Positions 53,884 through 64,000 of a stretch of 64,000 nt of DNA are shown here, piece after piece. Source of the DNA: Stictocephala bisonia (lineage: Eukaryota; Arthropoda; Insecta; Hemiptera; Membracidae). The stretch's first letter is position 1, and the number at the start of each line of letters is the position of its first letter. The notes below the pieces were generated by a model. That model did not search any database. It saw nothing but the letters and a program-made list of their open reading frames with translations, and was not told the DNA's origin. The stretch lies in the NCBI GenBank assembly GCA_035578905.1, contig JAQJVL010002572.1, forward strand, positions 1 through 64,000. Direction: 5' to 3'. Both the position numbers and the translations under genes were made by a program.

Positions 53884-54244
53884 AATTCGTATTATTAAAA
53901 TAATCTACTTACCCTATTCCCCATATTATTTGTACTAATCATATATGTTTTCTCTTTCAGGAAAAATTTTGTCTTCCTTCTTCCTGTTGTGTCTTTTTCT
54001 GTAGCTGCATGTTTTCTCTTCTTCCTGTTCTGTCTTTTTCTGTAGCTGCATGTTTGCTTATGCTTTGAATGCTAAACACTATTGTTTCTTTCTTTCTTTT
54101 TTCTAAGTTTGGAATGACCTTGACCTTTGACCTACAAGAGCGGTCAGTTATTACCCCCACCCGGTCAGTTACTACCCACACTTCAACAATTGTCAGTACT
54201 ATATAAGGACGTTGCTGTGTCCGAATTAGCATTATTGGGGAGAT

Positions 54245-54499
54245 ATGGCTGCACTTATAATTCTTAGAAGAAAAGCTAGGTCCAGGGAGGAGTTGGTGAA
54301 AAGTAATAGAGAGTTTACAGAGCTATTGTCCAAGTATACAAAAATGTATGCTATAGTCGAATATTCATGTTCTACCGTAAATGGTGTACAGTGTAGTTAT
54401 AGCAGCAAATTAACGAAAACATTGCTTCCCATGTGGTCTGTACAATATACTAGAATGTTTGACTTTCTAGCTGACATAACAATTTATGTAACACCTTAA
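54245..54499 (+). CDS. gamma (unit G), 84 aa
   Basis: Intact; one silent change (CAATAT) shared with unit H. Confidence 0.65.
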   Translation: MAALIILRRKARSREELVKSNREFTELLSKYTKMYAIVEYSCSTVNGVQCSYSSKLTKTLLPMWSVQYTRMFDFLADITIYVTP

Positions 54500-54825
54500 A
54501 TTTTTTTTTAGGAAAACGTCAAATTATAATCATTTGTAGTACAAATGTTTTATAATTTGACAACGATTTCCGCTTCTTTCAAATTACCTTGAACTTTATT
54601 TTTAACTTTATTCTTCAGAACTAATTAAGAAGTGTTATAAGCAATAGGATCTAGCGTTACATGTTGTGTCACTGAGTTCATGGTCAAGATGAGTGTTTTT
54701 AAAAAAAACCTTCTTGTACAGAACAATTTCTTTCAAATTGTTCTGTACAAGAAGTTTTTTTGTTTTATTTTGTGTTTTTGTTTTATTTTTTATTAATTTT
54801 ATTTACAAATATATAATGTACAACT

Positions 54826-55224
54826 TTAATCTTCGCTGCTACTATCTCCTGCAAAAAGCCTCTTCCTAACATACAACAGCCTCCTGCAGCAGTTTGCTCG
54901 GCCCCTTTCAATGTCATTGACATCGAGGGAGGTAGTCGGTGTTCTGGGTGATGTAGGCGGTGATGTAGACGATGATGGACTTGGTGCTCCAAAGGTCCAC
55001 GAAGTTGTTGAACTTGGAGACCCAATGTTCCACGACGTTTCGACCACGGGTGTTGTCGCCTGGCTGTCTGAGGTGGTTGAGGGCAAACTACCTTCATCCG
55101 AAACGTCGTCGTTGATTTCACCGACGAAATCCATAGGGAAGTTGTCGTCCTCGTCTACTTCACTATTCACAATATGGGGAATATTTCTCCCTTTGTTGCA
55201 AAATACATTGTCTGTGGGAGCCAT
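54826..55224 (-). CDS. delta (unit G), 132 aa
   Basis: Intact, unchanged protein. Confidence 0.6.
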   Translation of the reverse strand: MAPTDNVFCNKGRNIPHIVNSEVDEDDNFPMDFVGEINDDVSDEGSLPSTTSDSQATTPVVETSWNIGSPSSTTSWTFGAPSPSSSTSPPTSPRTPTTSLDVNDIERGRANCCRRLLYVRKRLFAGDSSSED

Positions 55225-55418
55225 TTCAACAAAATGAACTGTTTTAAAAACTTCAACTCCTTAAGTAACGCAACAGTAAATGGAAGGGGGAATACTGAAT
55301 TCTGTGATTGGTTTGTTAAGATACATTACTTGATAGTGACGTCATCATGTATATAAAAATAACAATCGCTGACTGAATATCATTCTTGGTTGGACTTTCC
55401 AAGACTCAACAGCTAAAC

Positions 55419-57156
55419 ATGTGTATCTGCAGCATTTGTTGTCAAGAGTTCAACGATGAAATACTTTTGCTTATTCATTATGAATTATTTCACACTTTAG
55501 AAGAAAGAGAACAAAGAAAACCCAGTGTTATAAAATATGCGCTACCAACTAGTCTCAAAGTAGAAGTTTTAGCACAGGCGTTGGATAGATCATCAGTAAG
55601 ACATTACAAAATTAAAAACACTTTACATTACAATCTGCAAGAGTTTTTGAGTAAAGGGAAACAGTTGGTGATAACAACATTGAAGAATGAACAAAAAATA
55701 CTAAACTTTATAAAATTTGGAATAATACTAGACGCAGTATTTACAAACGTTGAAAATGAACTTTCACCACGAGGATTTATCACAAAGAATAAATCTATTT
55801 TAGTGACAACTGATGTTGAGGAAATTATGAAGAATTGATTTTAAAATTAAGTGAACATGAAGGAAGAGGATCCGGATGGAGTTTACTCTTTGTAGTAGGT
55901 TTAGATATTAGAGTGCATAAGCATGGATATGGTGATCGAGGAAGCAGCTACATACCATTACCTAAGAAGATCTCAAGCACGAAGGCATGTATCAATGTGC
56001 AAAATGTTGACAACAAATGTTTTTACTATGCAATGTTAACAAAATTCATAGAAGGTGATAACAGTGTTAGACCTGACTGTAGATATGAAGAGTTAAAACA
56101 CAAGTATAATTTTAGAGGTGTAGACTATCCCACCTCACTAAGTGATATAAAACGATTTGAAAAACAAAATCCTAGAACGTCTGTACATGTTTTTGGTTTA
56201 GACTCTTCAAATAATGTATTTCCATTACAATCATCACCTATTGAAAGAAATGACCACACGGATTTACTACTTATCAAAAGCGGTAATGTGTCGCACTACG
56301 TTTACATACAAGATTTCAATAAACTGGTTGCAAAACAAGTGTCTAAGTCAGATCATTGTGTAACAGTAGTAAACGTTGTTTCTGTTACAAAAGAGGTCGA
56401 ACAGGAGTAAATAGCTGGTTAAAAGAGCATCAACGTCTCTGTAGTATGAAAGATGAGGTCAGAGTGTGTTTGCCCCAGCCAATGAAAGCCAGAATAGAAT
56501 TTAACAAAGTCTGTCAACAATATAGAATACCTGTGGTAGTATATGCAGACTTTTAATCATCTCTTCTACCACTAGATGTTACTGATGCTGATCCTACCAG
56601 AAGAACAAAATATCAACTGCATAAACCGAACAGCTACTGTATATTACTGAAATCTACGCTACCTGAAAGTCATTTACAACAATATGGTCTGACATGTACT
56701 CCGCAAGTGTATCGAGGTGAAGAAGCGCACAAGAAATTCCTGGATGATCTTTATGAGATAGCTCGTAGAGTTCAACAACTGTACAGTCGAGTAAAACCGA
56801 TGAGTCCTCTAACACATCAGGAAGAGACCACGCATTCAGTAGCAACACATTGTTACCTATGTAACAATATGTTTACAGATATTAATGGTAAGGTGAAAGA
56901 CCATGATCATCTAACAGGTTGTTATAGAGGACCTGCGTTTAACAACTGTAACATTAATTATTAACTTCCAAAGTTTATTCCTGTTGTATTACATAACCTG
57001 AGTGGTTATGATTCTCACTTTATAGTTCCAGAATTGGGTAGAGATAATGGAAGTATTGATGTATTGGCAACAAGCTTTGAGAAATTTATAAGTTTTTCGA
57101 AGACTGTAGGAAAAATAAAATTAAGGTTTGTAGATTCACACAAACATAGAAAATGA
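55419..57156 (+). pseudogene. Polymerase 5' part (unit G), broken
   Basis: Same breaks as units E and F. Confidence 0.85.
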
Positions 57157-57499
57157 ATACAGATATGGTAATGATTATGTTTGAACTTAAATGTTCACAA
57201 CCTAGGTGGAGTCTGGAGTCTGCACAAATCTTTTTTCGTATGATGCAAATAGCACAGTTGAAAATTTGAAATTTAATTTAAATTTAATTTAAATAACGCG
57301 TGGAAGATTTGGTACTCATTTTATTGAATGTATCTGGGCGAATCTTAATACAAGAGTAGGCCCCGATTGTTGTACTTGCAATGTTATAAAACATTATATA
57401 CACGAGTTTACTCAATTATTTAAAATAATAGAACCTAACGAGTGTGGAGAAGAAACATACAACAGACTCATGGAGAAGATAACTAACACTAAACATTAG
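57153..57499 (+). pseudogene. alpha-1 (unit H), frameshifted
   Basis: As unit F. Confidence 0.7.
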
Positions 57500-57646
57500 T
57501 TTTAAGTAGTATAAAGAATTCATTCCTCCCCACCACTTTACATAAACCCCCACCCCAAAGTAGGCTATATATGTGGGTTATACATCTACAACTAGTCACT
57601 CTGATTTGAAATCTCAAGCAAAGAGGTTAACATAGCTAAGAAAAAG

Positions 57647-57958
57647 ATGAACACCAATTTGAAAGTAGTTATGTTTGAACTGAGATTTTTAAAACCAAAT
57701 TGGATATCAATTGACGAAGAGAAACTATCAGAAATGGGTCAAATAGCTGACAAAGTGGAGGAACTGGAGTTACATGAATTTTGCCATTGCCATGAACTTA
57801 AATTTTATGAAGAAAAAATTATTAGGCTTTTTGAAAGCTTGCATTGGGAACCCTGTGAAGAGCACACCTTCAAGAGATTGCTTGACAGACTGTATGGGAA
57901 GGATCGCTACATATTACCGGAGATTATAGACCTCACAGACGAAACAGAGATAATCTGA
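57647..57958 (+). CDS. alpha-2 (unit H), 103 aa
   Basis: Intact; same variants as unit F. Confidence 0.65.
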   Translation: MNTNLKVVMFELRFLKPNWISIDEEKLSEMGQIADKVEELELHEFCHCHELKFYEEKIIRLFESLHWEPCEEHTFKRLLDRLYGKDRYILPEIIDLTDETEII

Positions 57959-58336
57959 ACGAGAGTAGTCAACACTGCGGTTTAGTTTTAAGATTTACTT
58001 TTGTAACGAATTTATTTGTAAATAAAGTAAGAAAAAATAAAAAAAGAAAAAGAAAGAAAAACTTCTTGCACAGAACAATTTCTGGAAATAGAAAATTGTT
58101 CTGTGCAAGAAGTATTTTTTAAAAAAACACTCCTCGTGACCTTGAAATCTGTGACGTAATACTAAAGTGTAGGAGCTGATGTCATCACCGGAAGTGGGGT
58201 AAGATAAGAAGCTTAGAGTATAAGGCTGTGACGTCGTGCTTACGCCATCACATGACGTCATGCTGACGTCATCACATGTCGTCATGCTGACGCACACAAA
58301 TGACGTCACACCCTTATCTTATCTCACTTCCGGTGA

Positions 58337-58903
58337 TTGAGCCAGCTCCAGCACTTTCCACTACTTCCGTGCTTTGCACATACTTTAAACTTGATTGTTG
58401 AGAGCTGTTTAAACAAATCTGGTTGTACTGCCGTAATAAAAAAGGCCAAGGAAATCGTCACCTGGTTCAAGCAAAGCGTTGTTGCCAGTGATGAGCTACG
58501 TAAGGTGACAGATAAAAAAAATTCAGTATTTTACATGCTTCAGCGGTTTATTGAACTGAGACCCTTCATCAATGACATAACTAATCGCCACTCTAAAGCT
58601 CCTCCAATGCTAACGGCCTCTGAACTTCAAGATGTAAACGAGCTCATTGGTTTATTAGAGCCGTTTGAAGCTGCCACTAAAAAGATGAGTGGCGACGAAT
58701 ACCTAACGACCAGCTAGGCTATCCCAATAGTTACCATCATAAAGAAGGAATTGGACGAAATGATCGTAACGAAGCCATCAACAATAGATGTTTTATCTGA
58801 AGCAAAAAAGGAAATGACTAAAAGATTTGGTCAAATTGAACATTCATTCTTAATGGCTATTGCCACTGTCTTGGACCCAAGATTCAAAAGAATGTATTTT
58901 TCT
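58337..58903 (+). pseudogene. hAT transposase remnant (unit H)
   Basis: As unit E. Confidence 0.85.
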
Positions 58904-59572
58904 GGAGCAGGCTTTGCGGAAGACCATTCTGCTGTCTTCCACCGAGAGTTTGGATTGCATAGATGTGACGGCACCACCACCGGACCTGATCTCTCCAATC
59001 CAATCTCCCATGAAGACTGCTACAACCACCACGATGCCTTCCACGGTGGCGAAGCCTTCTACGCTGGCCAAGACGCTAACATCACCCCAGCGCTCTACAG
59101 TTGCGAAGCCCTCTACGGTGCCCAAGACTCCATCACCCCAGCGCCCTTCCAGAAATTCCTCAGCCTTCAAAACCTCCGTAAATCCTGTAACACATCCAGA
59201 ACTCTTTGCTCCTATACTTTCCTGAAAGGGCCAAAGAAAGGGGAAAAATGCGGCGGAGCAAGTGCAATTTGTTCGGTATTTTGTTCAAAACACTAACCAA
59301 AGAAACGTCGCTCCGTCGCATTGACTCCTTCCACCACTTCCGAGCCCTGTACGAAGTTGCGGATAAACCGATTGAAGAGAGGCAAGCGATACTTCTTCGT
59401 TCGGATGGTTGACCGCTATAGGGTAAGATTGATGTGTGATGGCGTTTATTACACATTGCTCCTACCTCTTGGCATGGAACACCCTGAACGACCAAGTAGT
59501 CACCACTACCTCATCCGCAACTTGGATGGGCACGCAGAGTGGAAGCAAGCCCCAAAGTGTACTACTTGTTAG
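58860..59572 (+). pseudogene. beta (unit H), extra 1-base deletion
   Basis: CCCTTCCAG in place of CCCTTCCCAG near 59149 shifts beta after PQRPS and artificially joins the hAT frame to beta's Cys motif. The E-type stop is at 59294-59296. Confidence 0.75.
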
Positions 59573-59704
59573 TTTACTTTGGGGTTTGCCACAAATGGCC
59601 TTTTTCAAGGCCTAAAAAAATGTAACATTCTACAGAGTTTAGAATGTTACAATTTTTTATATCTGAAGGTTGACCTTGAAATACATCCCCACCACTTTCT
59701 ATCC

Positions 59705-60235
59705 TATAAAAGCGAATAGCGCTTCAGTTGTGGTATCCACTTCGAGAGCTGACTTCACTCAAGAAACAAGTCCTCTCTTCCTTGGATATTGGAGTACGGC
59801 ACTGCAAACCGGCTCTATATCCTTTACCTTCAAAACATCTGAATACGGCACTGCAAACTGGTTCAATGTTTTACTTCCTTAGATATTTGAGTATGGCACT
59901 GCAAACCGGCGCTATATATCTTTCCCTTTAAACATTCGAGTACGGCACTGCAAACCGGCTCAATGTTTTTCTCTTTCCTTTCTACCTTGACTTGTTTCGA
60001 GAAAAATGAATGGGGGATCAACTTCGGAGCAGAGTCTAGCTGTTACAAACTCACGTCTCAGTGGAGACTGGGGTGTGAAGACCTCCGGCAGAGCCCTAGC
60101 TGTTACAAGCTCACGTCTCAGGCGAGACTGGGTGTGAAGACCTCCAGCAGAGTCCTAGCTGTTACAAGCACCACGTCTCTGGCGAGACGGGGTGTGAAGA
60201 CCTCAAGCTCACGTCTCTGGCGAGACAGGGTGTTT
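59705..60235 (+). repeat. TATA box plus non-coding tandem repeats (unit H)
   Basis: As unit E plus two single-base insertions (CTGGGGTG near 60070, GCACCACG near 60170). Confidence 0.75.
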
Positions 60236-60595
60236 AATTCGTATTATTAAAATAATCTACTTACCCTATTCCCCATATTATTTGTACTAATCATATATGT
60301 TTTCTCTTTCAGGAAAAATTTTGTCTTCCTTCTTCCTGTTGTGTCTTTTTCTGTAGCTGCATGTTTTCTCTTCTTCCTGTTCTGTCTTTTTCTGTAGCTG
60401 CATGTTTGCTTATGCTTTGAATGCTAAACACTATTGTTTCTTTCTTTCTTTTTTCTAAGTTTGGAATGACCTTGACCTTTGACCTACAAGAGCGGTCAGT
60501 TATTACCCCACCCGGTCAGTTACTACCCACACTTCAACAATTGTCAGTACTATATAAGGACGTTGCTGTGTCCGAATTAGCATTATTGGGGAGAT

Positions 60596-60850
60596 ATGGC
60601 TGCACTTATAATTCTTAGAAGAAAAGCTAGGTCCAGGGAGGAGTTGGTGAAAAGTAATAGAGAGTTTACAGAGCTATTGTCCAAGTATACAAAAATGTAT
60701 GCTATAGTCGAATATTCATGTTCTACCGTAAATGGTGTACAGTGTAGTTATAGCAGCAAATTAACGAAAACATTGCTTCCCATGTGGTCTGTACAATATA
60801 CTAGAATGTTTGACTTTCTAGCTGACATAACAATTTATGTAACACCTTAA
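60596..60850 (+). CDS. gamma (unit H), 84 aa
   Basis: Intact. One C is missing in the upstream CCCCC box (60506). Confidence 0.65.
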   Translation: MAALIILRRKARSREELVKSNREFTELLSKYTKMYAIVEYSCSTVNGVQCSYSSKLTKTLLPMWSVQYTRMFDFLADITIYVTP

Positions 60851-61175
60851 ATTTTTTTTTAGGAAAACGTCAAATTATAATCATTTGTAGTACAAATGTT
60901 TTATAATTTGACAACGATTTCCGCTTCTTTCAAATTACCTTGAACTTTATTTTTAACTTTATTCTTCAGAACAATTAAGAAGTGTTATAAGCAATAGGAT
61001 CTAGCGTTACATGTTGTGTCACTGAGTTCATGGTCAAGATGAGTGTTTTTAAAAAAAACCTTCTTGTACAGAACAATTTCTTTCAAATTGTTCTGTACAA
61101 GAAGTTTTTTTGTTTTATTTTGTGTTTTTGTTTTATTTTTTATTAATTTTATTTACAAATATATAATGTACAACT

Positions 61176-61574
61176 TTAATCTTCGCTGCTACTATCTCCT
61201 GCAAAAAGCCTCTTCCTAACATACAACAGCCTCCTGCAGCAGTTTGCTCGGCCCCTTTCAATGTCATTGACATCGAGGGAGGTAGTCGGTGTTCTGGGTG
61301 ATGTAGGCGGTGATGTAGACGATGATGGACTTGGTGCTCCAAAGGTCCACGAAGTTGTTGAACTTGGAGACCCAATGTTCCACGACGTTTCGACCACGGG
61401 TGTTGTCGCCTGGCTGTCTGAGGTGGTTGAGGGCAAACTACCTTCATCCGAAACGTCGTCGTTGATTTCACCGACGAAATCCATAGGGAAGTTGTCGTCC
61501 TCGTCTACTTCACTATTCACAATATGGGGAATATTTCTCCCTTTGTTGCAAAATACATTGTCTGTGGGAGCCAT
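61176..61574 (-). CDS. delta (unit H), 132 aa
   Basis: Intact, unchanged protein. Confidence 0.6.
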   Translation of the reverse strand: MAPTDNVFCNKGRNIPHIVNSEVDEDDNFPMDFVGEINDDVSDEGSLPSTTSDSQATTPVVETSWNIGSPSSTTSWTFGAPSPSSSTSPPTSPRTPTTSLDVNDIERGRANCCRRLLYVRKRLFAGDSSSED

Positions 61575-61768
61575 TTCAACAAAATGAACTGTTTTAAAAA
61601 CTTCAACTCCTTAAGTAACGCAACAGTAAATGGAAGGGGGAATACTGAATTCTGTGATTGGTTTGTTAAGATACATTACTTGATAGTGACGTCATCATGT
61701 ATATAAAAATAACAATCGCTGACTGAATATCATTCTTGGTTGGACTTTCCAAGACTCAACAGCTAAAC

Positions 61769-63507
61769 ATGTGTATCTGCAGCATTTGTTGTCAAGAGTT
61801 CAACGATGAAATACTTTTGCTTATTCATTATGAATTATTTCACACTTTAGAAGAAAGAGAACAAAGAAAACCCAGTGTTATAAAATATGCGCTACCAACT
61901 AGTCTCAAAGTAGAAGTTTTAGCACAGGCGTTGGATAGATCATCAGTAAGACATTACAAAATTAAAAACACTTTACATTACAATCTGCAAGAGTTTTTGA
62001 GTAAAGGAAACAGTTGGTGATAACAACATTGAAGAATGAACAAAAAATACTAAACTTTATAAAATTTGGAATAATACTAGACGCAGTATTTACAAACGTT
62101 GAAAATGAACTTTCACCACGAGGATTTATCACAAAGAATAAATCTATTTTAGTGACAACTGATGTTGAGGAAATTATGAAGAATTGATTTTAAAATTAAG
62201 TGAACATGAAGGAAGAGGATCCGGATGGAGTTTACTCTTTGTAGTAGGTTTAGATATTAGAGTGCATAAGCATGGATATGGTGATCGAGGAAGCAGCTAC
62301 ATACCATTACCTAAGAAGATCTCAAGCACGAAGGCATGTATCAATGTGCAAAATGTTGACAACAAATGTTTTTACTATGCAATGTTAACAAAATTCATAG
62401 AAGGTGATAACAGTGTTAGACCTGACTGTAGATATGAAGAGTTAAAACACAAGTATAATTTTAGAGGTGTAGACTATCCCACCTCACTAAGTGATATAAA
62501 ACGATTTGAAAAACAAAATCCTAGAACGTCCTGTACATGTTTTTGGTTTAGACTCTTCAAATAATGTATTTCCATTACAATCATCACCTATTGAAAGAAA
62601 TGACCACACGGATTTACTACTTATCAAAAGCGGTAATGTGTCGCACTACGTTTACATACAAGATTTCAATAAACTGGTTGCAAAACAAGTGTCTAAGTCA
62701 GATCATTGTGTAACAGTAGTAAACGTTGTTTCTGTTACAAAAGAGGTCGAACAGGAGTAAATAGCTGGTTAAAAGAGCATCAACGTCTCTGTAGTATGAA
62801 AGATGAGGTCAGAGTGTGTTTGCCCCAGCCAATGAAAGCCAGAATAGAATTTAACAAAGTCTGTCAACAATATAGAATACCTGTGGTAGTATATGCAGAC
62901 TTTTAATCATCTCTTCTACCACTAGATGTTACTGATGCTGATCCTACCAGAAGAACAAAATATCAACTGCATAAACCGAACAGCTACTGTATATTACTGA
63001 AATCTACGCTACCTGAAAGTCATTTACAACAATATGGTCTGACATGTACTCCGCAAGTGTATCGAGGTGAAGAAGCGCACAAGAAATTCCTGGATGATCT
63101 TTATGAGATAGCTCGTAGAGTTCAACAACTGTACAGTCGAGTAAAACCGATGAGTCCTCTAACACATCAGGAAGAGACCACGCATTCAGTAGCAACACAT
63201 TGTTACCTATGTAACAATATGTTTACAGATATTAATGGTAAGGTGAAAGACCATGATCATCTAACAGGTTGTTATAGAGGACCTGCGTTTAACAACTGTA
63301 ACATTAATTATTAACTTCCAAAGTTTATTCCTGTTGTATTACATAACCTGAGTGGTTATGATTCTCACTTTATAGTTCCAGAATTGGGTAGAGATAATGG
63401 AAGTATTGATGTATTGGCAACAAGCTTTGAGAAATTTATAAGTTTTTCGAAGACTGTAGGAAAAATAAAATTAAGGTTTGTAGATTCACACAAAACATAG
63501 AAAATGA
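61769..63507 (+). pseudogene. Polymerase 5' part (unit H), extra indels
   Basis: In addition to the E-type breaks, one G is missing near 62008 (the finger segment ends at 62020) and one C is added near 62530. Confidence 0.85.
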
Positions 63508-64000
63508 ATACAGATATGGTAATGATTATGTTTGAACTTAAATGTTCACAACCTAGGTGGAGTCTGGAGTCTGCACAAATCTTTTTTCGTATGATGCAAA
63601 TAGCACAGTTGAAAATTTGAAATTTAATTTAAATTTAATTTAAATAACGCGTGGAAGATTTGGTACTCATTTTATTGAATGTATGTGGGCGAATCTTAAT
63701 ACAAGAGTAGGCCCCAATTGTTGTACTTGCAATGTTATAAAACATTATATACACGAGTTTACTCAATTATTTAAAATAATAGAACCTAACGAGTGTGGAG
63801 AAGAAACATACAACAGACTCATGGAGAAGATAACTAACACTAAACTTTAGTTTTAAGTAGTATAAAGAATTCATTCCTCCCCACCACTTTACATAAACCC
63901 CCACCCCAAAGTAGGCTATATATGTGGGTTATACATCTACAACTAGTCACTCTGATTTGAAATCTCAAGCAAAGAGGTTAACATAGCTAAGAAAAAGATG
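63504..64000 (+). repeat. Unit I, partial (cut by window end)
   Basis: Holds broken alpha-1 (63504-63849), the alpha-2 promoter (CCCCACCAC and TATATATG) and the alpha-2 ATG at 63998-64000. Variants are a mix of D/G type (ATGTGGG, CCCCAATTG, AAACTTTAG) and F type (AATCTTAAT, GTTATAAAAC). Confidence 0.9.

Larger units (their letters stand above)
50803..57152 (+). repeat. Unit G
   Basis: 6350 bp; E/F/H-like except for a D-like stretch in alpha-1/alpha-2 (about 50983-51605). Confidence 0.95.
57153..63503 (+). repeat. Unit H
   Basis: 6351 bp; like unit F apart from a cluster of single-base indels between about 59150 and 63495. Confidence 0.95.
995..64000 (+). repeat. Head-to-tail macro-repeat array, ~6.36 kb unit
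   Basis: The alpha-1 ATG recurs at 995, 18970, 25354, 31720, 38101, 44453, 50803, 57153 and 63504. Spacings from the second landmark on are 6384, 6366, 6381, 6352, 6350, 6350 and 6351. All units have the same orientation and gene order. Units E-H are closest to each other and unit A the most diverged. The array runs past the right edge of the window. Every internal junction is the same fusion of a truncated polymerase frame to the alpha-1 leader. Confidence 0.97.

Noticed and set aside
58751..59296. 181-codon ORF joining the hAT frame with beta's Cys motif in unit H
   Set aside because: Created by a single-base deletion found only in unit H, in a stretch with several probable sequencing errors.
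995..64000. Complete Polinton/Maverick
   Set aside because: No integrase, ATPase, protease, capsid genes or long terminal inverted repeats, and the polymerase lacks its catalytic domain.

Overview
This is eukaryotic DNA, most likely from an arthropod genome (inference). It carries a PHD-finger LINE, TTAA-target DNA transposons with a Mutator-like transposase, a hAT remnant, AATAAA signals, and promoters with a TATA box plus a TCAGTT-type initiator. I see no bacterial operon signals, tRNA or rRNA.

Most of the window is one head-to-tail array of a ~6.35-6.38 kb unit. Landmark positions (the ATG of 'alpha-1') are 995, 18970, 25354, 31720, 38101, 44453, 50803, 57153 and 63504. Units B-H (18970-63503) are compact and nearly identical. 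Unit A (995-18969) is the decayed left edge, swollen by mobile elements and local duplications. Unit I is cut by the window end, exactly on the alpha-2 start codon.

Each unit holds, in order: alpha-1 (broken in every copy); its paralogue alpha-2 (103 aa); a 21-bp hairpin; a CRE/ETS/GATA-rich regulatory block; a hAT transposase remnant; beta (Pro/Thr-rich, with a C/C/C/H motif of the kind seen in large DNA viruses); hairpins; a promoter followed by non-coding tandem repeats; gamma (84 aa); a hairpin; another hairpin; delta (132 aa, opposite strand); and a promoter driving the 5' part of a protein-primed family B DNA polymerase. The polymerase fragment has a C2H2 finger, an endonuclease VII-like Cys/His motif and exonuclease motifs I and II, then stops before the polymerase domain and runs into the next alpha-1. 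Small genes each have a compact promoter (recurring TGACCTTGA, CCCCACC and TATA) and usually end in a strong hairpin. This looks like a fragment of an endogenised DNA virus or Polinton/adintovirus-like element that was tandemly amplified after partial inactivation. I do not recognise alpha, gamma, delta or epsilon.

Left flank (1-994): an AT-rich stretch, a small ORF 'epsilon' with its own hairpin, and the native alpha-1 promoter. This is the only place where sequence upstream of alpha-1 is not the truncated polymerase, so it probably preserves the original gene order.

Insertions in unit A: a 3' fragment of a TTAA transposon (2134-3009), a decayed full-length one (5195-7832) beside a gamma duplication, and a ~5.5 kb LINE (10695-18772) inside the polymerase fragment. 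The LINE itself carries a 2620-bp TTAA transposon (15669-18288) with an intact 596-aa transposase.
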